Part shown: piece after piece, positions 55,696 to 64,000 of the stretch
Numbering within the stretch: position 1 is the first letter of the stretch
Layout of the letters: each line of letters begins with the position of its first letter
NCBI GenBank assembly: GCA_027625915.1
Contig: JANTQA010000008.1
Location: 8,540,501-8,604,500 of the forward strand
Source of the DNA: Anaeramoeba flamelloides
Lineage: Eukaryota; Metamonada; Anaeramoebidae
Length of the DNA: 64,000 nt
Direction: 5' to 3'
Translations under genes and position numbers: made by a program
Notes under the pieces: model-generated
Told to the model about the DNA's origin: nothing
Databases searched by the model: none
The model's input: the letters and a program-made list of their open reading frames with translations, nothing else

Positions 55696-56826
55696 TTATT
55701 TGTTTGTTATTTTGGTGTTTGTAACAATTTTTATTTTTTTGGCTTTCATGCGCAATAATTTTCGAAAAATCCCCTTTTCGAGAACCATTTCTTGTTCAAC
55801 TTTTTTCGTGGTTTTTTGTTTATTCACTTTGTTTTTATGTTTATTTTTCTCTTGAGTATCTGTTTTGATTATGTCTTGTTTAACTTTTTTCTTTTTCTTT
55901 ATTTTGTTCTTTTTCCTAGTTTTTTTCTTTTCTTTTTTCTTCTCACTTTCACTTTGGCTTTCACTTTGGTTTTCACTTTGGTTTTCACTTTCACTTTCAC
56001 TTTCACTTTGGCTTTGGCTTTGACTTTCACTTTCACTTTCACTTTTACTTCCACTTTGGATTTTTTTATTTATTTTTTTCTTTTTTTTCGATTTTTTTTT
56101 GATATTCATTTGTTCAAAAGAATTTATAAATTGATCTTTTTCGGGATCAATGTCGAAATCAGAACTTTCGAAAACTTTTTCCCCAAGATCAAAATTACTT
56201 ACATACTTTTTATTATTAGAGTCAGGATCTGAATCAGAATTTGAATATTTTTGGATTTGTTTATGATGAGAAGATGAAGAACTTTCACTTAAATTTGTTA
56301 AATCGCTTTCAGAAAGTTCCTTTTTGTAAATATCTTCAAGACCATAATCATTCAGAATTTCGTCTTCTTCGGGATTTAAATTTGCCTCAACAAACTCACT
56401 ATTATTTTTATTGTCAAATTTGTTATTGTTTGATTGGTATTGTGAATTACTATAATCAATTTCTTCAAAAATTTCGTTCCCGTCTGAATCTGAAGTTTCG
56501 ATCTGGTTTTCGACATCATTAAACCCATCTGAATTATCTATTGGCTTTTTGCTTCTTGTTTTACTTTTTTTTGTTTTTTTATTTGATTTTTTTATTTGTT
56601 TGTCTGTTTTATTGTTCGGGATTTCTTTTTTTCTTTCTTGTTTGTGTTTGTTTTTCCTTTTCTTTTTCTTTTTCTTTTTCATTTTCTTTTTCCTTTCCTT
56701 TTCTTTTTGTTTTTGTTTTTGTTTCTTCAAAATCATTTGCTGAGTAGGTTTTGCTTCTACAAAGTCATCTACACTAGAAGATGAATTTATTGACTCACCA
56801 TTACTTTTATTTTCATTTTTGCTCAT
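55696..56826 (-). CDS. Low-complexity charged protein
   Basis: 376 residues from ATG to TAA in one exon. No domain recognised. Order: Ser/Glu-rich start; lysine-rich block about 33-95 (runs of K with KQKQKQKEKERK); acidic Asn/Asp/Ser-rich middle 95-240 (DYGLEDIYKKELSESDL); lysine block near 245; Ser-Glu/Gln alternation about 258-300 (SESESE and SQSQSQ); then a lysine-rich tail. The alternating acidic and basic blocks suggest a nuclear or nucleolar, disordered, phosphorylated protein, which is inference. A longer spliced form cannot be excluded. Several + strand Phe-rich ORFs opposite it are mirror images of Lys/Glu codons. Confidence 0.7.
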   Translation of the reverse strand: MSKNENKSNGESINSSSSVDDFVEAKPTQQMILKKQKQKQKEKERKKKMKKKKKKKRKNKHKQERKKEIPNNKTDKQIKKSNKKTKKSKTRSKKPIDNSDGFNDVENQIETSDSDGNEIFEEIDYSNSQYQSNNNKFDNKNNSEFVEANLNPEEDEILNDYGLEDIYKKELSESDLTNLSESSSSSHHKQIQKYSNSDSDPDSNNKKYVSNFDLGEKVFESSDFDIDPEKDQFINSFEQMNIKKKSKKKKKINKKIQSGSKSESESESQSQSQSESESESENQSENQSESQSESEKKKEKKKTRKKNKIKKKKKVKQDIIKTDTQEKNKHKNKVNKQKTTKKVEQEMVLEKGIFRKLLRMKAKKIKIVTNTKITNK

Positions 56827-59800
56827 TTTGGGAAAAATAAAAAAAATGATGGTTGTTTTTTGAGGTTATAAATTTTTATTTAAGGGATTGCTAACTCAGT
56901 TTGATTTTTTTTCACTAAAAGGCATAAGATGGAAAATTTGCTCAAAAAGATTCAATTAAACTTGATAAACGATATAATTCTCAACTTACAAGAAATTCAT
57001 TATCGTTTCTTCGAGATTTCATTTTTTAAAAATTAGTTTTTAGTCAAAAGATAGATCCTTTTTTATTTGAATTTTTGGATTAAATATATTAACGAGAAGA
57101 TTATGTTTTTTAATTGGAGATATACTCAAGCTCAAATAGTCATTTAATCCATATTTTATCAAGTATTGTTATATGATAACGAAAAAAAAATTTTTTTAGG
57201 CAAAATCAAACATTAAATTTGAAACAAAAAAACAAAGATCTAAGTTCAAAAATCCAAAATTGTATTTTTCTATTTGAAAAACATACTGAATATTTGAAAC
57301 CAATTTTAAAAATAAAAAAGCAAAAAAACAAATTTATAAATCTCTCAAAACTCCAGTATCTACTCCAAATTTTAGAAATAACAACATGTTAGTAAAATTT
57401 TTTTAAATAATTAATATGAATATATCTTAATATACAGGGATATTGTTTTTTTTTTTTTTTAATCTTTTGTTTTAAGGAATATAAAAATCTAAATTTGATT
57501 AGAATATTGTTAAAAACAAACTATTGGTTCACTATTTTGGTTCAATAAACCCCAATAATCTTTTGCTAAAAATTGAAAAAAATAAAAATATTTTCAACTG
57601 TTTTCTATTTTTAAGTGATTAAAATCAAATTAATTTAAAAGATCAGTTCAAGAAAGGTGAATCCACTCGTTTTTTTCGGAAATTCAAATAAATAAATAAA
57701 ATCATTCTATTTTTTTGTTCAAAATCGAAATATCCTTTAATTTTTTTTTATAAAAATTCAGCTCCTTTTTTCTGTACCGAGGGAACACACTCCACCAAAA
57801 AAAAACAATTTTAAACCACAATTGAAATAAAATTATTATTTATATAAGTTGAGAAAATAAATTTCTCTTTTTTGTTCTTTTCTTCAACCAAAAAAAAATA
57901 TAAAATATAATTACTAACAAACGTTCAAGTAACAAATAGTTTTATTTCCGATTCTTATTTGTAATTTTTAAATTACCACTTGAAAATAAATAATCTCAAA
58001 AAGTAAATCTCATGAATTAAAATGAGTACAAAATCCCCGATTCGTGTTGAATATTAAATTTTTGAAAATAAAATTCTACTTCAAAAAAGGTAATTAAACA
58101 TTTTTTTCTAGCTTTTCTCTAAATTAAATAACTTATTATGCTTAAAATTTGAAATTGGAAAAATGGTATTTTTCCAAAAAAATTATTCGAAAAAAAAAAA
58201 ATAAAATACTTTCTTATTTTTTAAAAATATAGTATTTCAAGAAATTTCATTCTTCAAAACAAATATATTTTTTATAAATCTCATATGATCAAAAAAACGA
58301 GTCTCTAAACTTTTTTAACCATGTTAAATTCAAATTTCAACGTGGTTTTTTCATTCAATTCCAAATTCGTAGATTTTTAATTACCATTTGTTATAATAAA
58401 AAAAAAATGTTTCAGTCCATTATCTTTGATTTTTTTTCTTTTATCGTTTATTGATCAACAATTTCCATTCAATTTTTAATAATTATATAAAAAATAATAT
58501 TTTTTTTGGTATCAATTACTTGAAATTAGAAAAAATCAAAAATACCAAAATTGTAGTGAAAGACATATTCTCATAAATTTTCTTTTTTTTTTTTTTTTTT
58601 GAAATTAGATTTCATCAAAAAAAAATAATTATGTTGTTTCATACGAACAATTTGAATTTTTGATTGATTGGAAAGTTCAATTTTTTTTAAAAAAATTATT
58701 TGTAATAATCTTATCATCTGAAATAAAATGTTATTAACTTTTGTTCATACATTTGGCATTGTGGATTTTTATACTTTACTATTTAAGTAAAAAATATTAT
58801 TGAATTGGTTACTTTATATCTTTTTTGTCAGGAGACTAAAAAAAATTGATAAAAGATAAAATATTTTCAGCATATAGATTATATTTTAAAAGTTAAAATA
58901 AAACTCTATTAGTAGATTAAAACAACATCTATTATTTTTCTCAAAAATATCCTTATCGCAACAATCAGATTTTTAGAATTTTGCCATAATTATATTGATT
59001 TAATTGTATTGGTTTGAAAATATTCTAAATTTACAAAATAATAGTTAATAATAATTAGACTTTAAATCCCCATGTTATTGTAGATCAGTTGTCTGATGAC
59101 ACGATTGTGTCATTAATTCTTATATAAAAAATTATCAAAATGAAATGTTTTTCTTTCTACTTATATTTTATATTATATAGATTTTAAAAAAAAAGTTCAT
59201 GAAATTTTTGAATTCCTTTATTTGGCTATTTTTCGTGTATCAATAAATTATATTTTTTTTTCAACAAAAAGAAAAAAGTGATACTTGGTTTAAATTTTAG
59301 ATAAAAAAATTATATTTTTTTTAAAGAGTAAAAATAAGTATTGTAATTGTAATTGAAAAAAAATTGATTTTTAGACTATTTTCTTATTTTAGTACTTGTT
59401 TATTTTATATTTAAAGTGTATTTTGTTAGTTTAATTATGCATCTATTAGATTTATTTCTTCTTCAGTTAAATAATTTTTTTGAAATAATTTTGAAATATG
59501 TGGAATTTTGAAGTTTTCAAGAATGAAAAAAATAAATCAAACCTTTAAAAACAATAATTCATTTCTGAAAATAGTATTCAAAGTAAGTTTTGCATTGGTG
59601 TAACCTGATTTTTACTTCATTTTTCAATTTCAAGATAATATAAAATTAGTAAATTTGCATTTAATTTTATCAGAATAATTTTATTATTTGGATTATCCCC
59701 TTTAACAAATTGAACTTGGAAAATTTTATAAATACTATTAAGATACAATTTGAATAAATAATAGTATGACATCAAATCTGTATAGTTCAAATTGATTTAA

Positions 59801-61154
59801 TATAAAATTATTTCAAAAATTAACCAAAAATTCCTTTTTGTTTTTGATTAAAAATCTCATTGTAAATATAAATTTTTTTTTCTTTGAATTTTGTTTTTAT
59901 GATAGGAGAACTTGAATTTTATCAAAAAAGAGTTCAAATTGGAAAGAGTTAATCTCTAAATGTAAATGAGAAATATGAAAGTACTTATCCTCATTTTTTT
60001 TTTTTACTATTTTAGTTATTTTCTTTTTTTTTTTGATATCTAAGTGAAAAAAATTGTTAAAAAATAAACTTTTTCTTTGAAATATTTATATTGATTATTT
60101 CCTGAAAAAAATTCTTTATTAGATAATACTCTACTGTTTATGAGTATTATTGGTGTTTTCTCTTTGTTTTTTGTGATTTTTTTTTTTGAGAAATAAATCG
60201 TTGAGTTGTTTGTTCGAATCTCCAAATATAAAAAATAGAAGAGACAGATGAATAGAAGAAATATGAATTTTATTTAACTCTTAATTAACAAGTTATTTTT
60301 TTTTATTTTTAAAAAATAGAATTTAAAGGTTAACCTACCAGTGATTGTTATGTATTATTAGGGTTTTAAGAGGGAGGGGAAACTGACTATTTAATAACGT
60401 TTTAATTTAGAAAAGTTTAATTTTTCGTTGAGAGTAATTACTTTTAATACTTTTATTAGAATTTAAAAAGTAATCTAGTGATAAAGATCTAAAAAAAATA
60501 GCTAAAAAAACTAATCAGAATTTTTTTTTAATTTTTTCTTTAATTAATTTTTAATCATTAAAGATCCTCATATTTTAATAAAAATAATTGACACAATTTG
60601 GCTCATTTTTGTGACAAAAAGCAAATTATTTTTCAATCATTATGCTATAAATAACACTGTATCAAGGAAAATATATTATATTTTTTTTCAACTTCACACA
60701 AATAAATACATTTATAATTCTCTCTGTAGGCGATATTAAAAATATCAAATATCAAATATCAAGGATTATAATCGGCATATTCTTTCGAATTCACTAAAAT
60801 AAGCCAGTTTTTAATCTTATTTTCCCTAAAAATAGTCTGATTATAATTTGTTAGATGAGAAACAAAAAATTTGATCAATAAAGATAAATTATCAAAAAAT
60901 TTTAGGGAAATACAAAAGAGAAACAATAAGGGTGTTTGACATATAAGTGGGACAAAATTTGTACTTCTTTTTCATTTACTTTTTTTTAATAATAAATTTC
61001 AAAGAAAAGATTGAATTTAATCCTCTTTGTTCTTTGGTTTATTTTATATTTTGGATAAATATTGTTGGTGAAATAACAATCCTTAAAGACAGATTCTGAA
61101 AGAATTGTAAAACAAGAACGAGATAAAATATATTCCATTTGAATTCCAAAGACC
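56827..61154. other. Long gene-poor interval
   Basis: A+T-rich with homopolymer runs. I see no coding signal on either strand; the minus ORF 60225-60040 and those near 61 kb are compositionally random. Confidence 0.35.
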
Positions 61155-61328
61155 AATACTGGTATTTGAATTATAAATGGGAAAAATTTTAACTTCATTT
61201 TCAATTTATTATTCAATAGAAAAACAACAAGTCTTAATCTTTTCTTCTGAGAAAACCCTTTTGATCAAAGAAAAATATGGAAATCGAAGTATAAATTATG
61301 TCCTATTTATAATTCAAATACCAGTAAT
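61155..61328. mobile_element. MITE family H, copy 2
   Basis: About 174 bp with inverted ends TACTGGTATTTGAATTATAA on both sides and inner arms around AAAATTTTAACTTCATTTTC. Related to 22160-22335. A further degenerate end-like sequence (GTTTGACATATAAGTGGGAC) lies at 60933. Confidence 0.65.
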
Positions 61329-61966
61329 ACAAAAAGTAAAGACTTTTCCTTTAATCAAAGAGTTGTACATGTTGATATTGTAAATCATTGAATGGGTTGT
61401 GTTTTAAAATTATTTCTCTTGTTTTGGAAAGCTGTGGGGTTTTCTCGAAATAACAACAAAAATTCAACCTGTAAATGAAATATCTTTTTTTTTGAAATCA
61501 ATTTTGATAGATTAAAACAATAAATTAAGCCCTTTCACAAGAATAAACTTCAAAAAAATAGTCGCTATTAAAGAAAAGAGATGTAAATCATATAAAACGG
61601 TAAATAGAGAAAATCTATTTCAAAAACTTTGAAAAATTTTCTGAATGATTATTGAGACATTTTATGAACAAGTTCTTCAAAGTTTGAACCAAATTTGTTG
61701 ATCCTAGTTTTCAAAAGTTTAACATAAATACTAATAAAAATAACTTTGTATTTTCAAATCTTTCATTAAAACCAATATTTCCAATTCGAATTTGAAATGA
61801 TTGGTTGAAAAAAACACTTGGTTTATGAAATTGTTACTTCTTGATCTCCACAATAACATTTGTATTCAATTACACGAACCAGAAAAACAATTAATAACTT
61901 TTCTATTTTAGGCAACATCATTTTTTTTTAATTATTTATCCTCAAAGTTCAATTGTTTAAACAAGA

Positions 61967-63174
61967 ATGTCACGAAAAGCAATCGACATCAACAAAACCT
62001 GGCCAAAAGTTGAAAACGCAATCACTTCAATTATGAACAGTCTAAATACAGGTCTTTCTGGCGAGGCTTGGATGAAAACTTACACGTATCTTTTTTTTCT
62101 CTTTTCTTTTTAAATTTTCCTAAACAAGTTTTTTTCGATCGCTTCAATTTTTCTCAAAATTCTTTTATTTTCTTCTGATCCACAACACACTTTTTATAAC
62201 TTCTTAACAATCTCTTTTTTCACCAAACAAACCACTTATGTTTATTAGTATGGTTTATGATCTCTGTATGAGAGGCTCAAATAAACCACAAAGATCATCA
62301 AGAAGAAGAAATAGAGGTGCCGAAGTTTCTGGAAAGCCAGTGTATGAAAAATTACAAGACTTTCTTCAACGAAGGGTCAAATCTCTTTTTAAGGTTTGAT
62401 ATTTCTACTCTTTTTTTTTTTCAAACTTTGTGCAAGTGCTTTTTTTTTTTTTTTTTTATAATTTTTTTGATTTTTCTTTTCTTTTTCTTTTTTTTCTTCC
62501 TTTTACATTTCCTTTCTAAAAGAACTTCCACAAGAGTTAAGGCGAATTGAACAATGTTTTTATGACTTTTTCAATTTTTTTTTTGTTAATTTGAAAAATT
62601 TTCACACTTCTTCTTTTAAGACTTTGTACAGTTTTGTGGTTTGTGAAAAAAAAGAAAAAAAAAAAAATACAATTGATTAGTCTCCGATTGTTTAATGTTT
62701 TTGGACTCATTTTACCAAATTAAATTAACCTCTTTTTTGCTTCCTTGGTTTATTCAAAGTTTTTTTTCTGAAAATCTTGATATCATGGGATTTCCACAAC
62801 CTTAAGATAAACAATTAAATTAGTCTAATTAATTTGAATAAATGGGGTTTAAAAAAGGTTAATTTATTTTTTAAGAGTTATCAGCACTTCCAAATCTTTT
62901 GTTTATGTTTAAATACATTAATCTGTATTAATTGTTTTTGCACTTTTTTTTTTTTTTTTTTTTTTTTTCACTTTGTTTTTGAATAACAAAAAACAAATAA
63001 AAAAAGAAATGTGCTGACAAAATTGATGAGCCATTACTTCAATCATTTACCAACGAATGGAACAATTATGTGACAGCAGCAAGATTCATCAAATTTTTAT
63101 TTTCTTATTTAGATCGACATTTCATTCCAAGAATGATTAGCTCTCAACAAGGAAAATATTATGATGTTTATACA
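61967..63174 (+). CDS. Cullin, N-terminal 144 residues (continues past the window)
   Basis: Exons: 61967-62085, 62249-62393, 63007-63174; the gene runs on past 64000. Introns are 163 and 613 bases and a third of more than 825. Phases 2, 0, 0 all match. Donors are GTATCT, GTTTGA and GTAAGT; acceptors ATTAG and AAAAG. The protein starts MSRKAIDINKTWPKVENAIT and contains LSGEAWMKTY joined to MVYDLC, as in the first cullin repeat of CUL1-type scaffolds (W-x-x-LYT-x-VYDLC), then YEKLQDFLQRRVKSLF and FLFSYLDRHFIPR. The N-terminal cullin repeats bind the adaptor (Skp1 or a BTB protein); the C-terminal RING-binding part is beyond the window. A basic insert RSSRRRNRG lies between helices. CUL1 is the best guess but the subtype is not settled. 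Confidence 0.9.
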
Positions 63175-63785
63175 GTAAGTATTTTTCCTTCTTTTTTTTT
63201 TTTCTCCAAGATTTTTTTATTTTTTTTATCAATACTCAGATCAAATGGGAAAAAATTTTCACTTCATATTTTTTTATCTTGACTACGATTCCAACCAGTT
63301 AAAATTATGGCTTAAAAAACAATGAGATGAAGAATTAATCTTTATTAACACCTAAAACAGAGCTTTGAAATTAAAATGAGGTATCTAAATTTAAATTGAT
63401 CTCTTTAAATAACGATAACACATGTGCAAAAACTGATGTCTTAATATTTAAGTTTTTGGAAAAATTACAAATTTAGCTAAAAAACTTAAAATATTAAGGC
63501 ACCACTTTTTTTACATGTGAATTTGTGGTTTAAAAAAAAAAAAATTGAAGAAGAGAAAATTTTTTCTTCTATAATTTTGTTATTAGAATTGAATGTGAAA
63601 AATTTTTCATTTAAACTTCTTTTTTGTTTTTTCTTTCATAAAATTCTGAGGAATATATTGAAATTTTGGTTCTGTATTTTCTTTCAGAAAATCCAATATT
63701 AAAGTCAGTTTTTTGAATTGAAAAAAAAAAGAAAAAGCCAGCATCACTTTGTGAGGAATAAACTTTTAACAAAACTTTAATTTAA

Positions 63786-64000
63786 AGATCGAGTCATTAA
63801 GGTTAAAAAAAATTTTCTGAAATTAAAAAAAAAAATATTTGTAATTTTTATGAGTGTCTAATACCAATCAAAAACTATCCAACATGTGAAACGTAATCAA
63901 TCTCCAAAAATAAAAAATCAAAAAAAAATAATATTTCTAGAAAAAGGTCTAAAGAGTGACACTCAATTTCCAATTAGAATGGTTCTGAAATATAATTTTG
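63786..64000 (-). mobile_element. TTAA-flanked element family B, copy C (truncated by window)
   Basis: Reverse-oriented: TTAA at 63782-63785 followed by AGATCGAGTCATTAAGG, and at 63953-63988 the reverse of the TCTAATTGGAAATTGAGTG core. It lies in the third intron of the cullin gene. Confidence 0.75.

Noticed and set aside
55792-56784. + strand ORFs of 60-150 codons rich in Phe, Thr and Leu
   Set aside because: Mirror of the SE/K-rich codons of the minus-strand low-complexity gene; no independent coding signal.

Overview
The window is a very A+T-rich, intron-bearing nuclear segment of a unicellular eukaryote. Every complete gene ends in TAA and the standard code fits throughout. The gene set (LisH-RasGEF, RhoGAP, BTB, tripartite DENN with a PH-like tail, cullin) together with long KEKEKE/ENENEN/SESESE runs is typical of amoeboid protists with expanded Ras/Rho signalling, such as Anaeramoeba or amoebozoans. 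The organism assignment is inference, not proof.

Layout. 1-156 (-): start of ubiquitin, cut by the window edge. 0.6-5.3 kb: a mosaic of nested repeats. 6.3-9.1 kb (-): a decayed hAT-type transposase. 9.76-10.99 kb (+): BTB protein. 11.7-13.9 kb: LINE 3' fragment and a MITE. 14.3-15.3 kb (+): RhoGAP protein. 19.5-20.5 kb (-): GPN3, two exons. 20.9-22.3 kb: MITEs and a tRNA-derived SINE with a perfect 15-bp target duplication. 23.4-33.8 kb (-): a DENN gene of four exons whose introns reach 4.2 and 2.9 kb. 34-38 kb: an intergenic block bounded by TTAA inverted ends. 38.2-38.7 kb (+): ribosomal protein eL32. 42.4-51.1 kb (+): LisH-RasGEF gene, three exons, introns of 4.0 and 2.1 kb packed with repeats. 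55.7-56.8 kb (-): acidic/basic low-complexity protein. 62.0-63.2 kb (+): 5' exons of a cullin that runs off the window.

The single-frame pieces of the DENN, RasGEF, GPN3, eL32 and cullin genes were joined here by matching GT/AG sites, codon phase and protein-family continuity. Introns use GTAAGT/GTAAAT-like donors and AAG/TAG/CAG acceptors without a clear polypyrimidine tract.

Functionally the host genes cover small-GTPase control (RasGEF, RhoGAP, DENN), ubiquitin ligation (ubiquitin, cullin, perhaps BTB as an adaptor), RNA polymerase assembly (GPN3) and translation (eL32). They do not form an operon or a single pathway. The rest of the sequence is a dense archaeology of mobile DNA: TA- and TTAA-flanked inverted-repeat elements, LINE pieces, a SINE, MITEs, and an unusual modular family built from short perfect hairpins that ends in a degenerate GGCACTCTAC tandem array.
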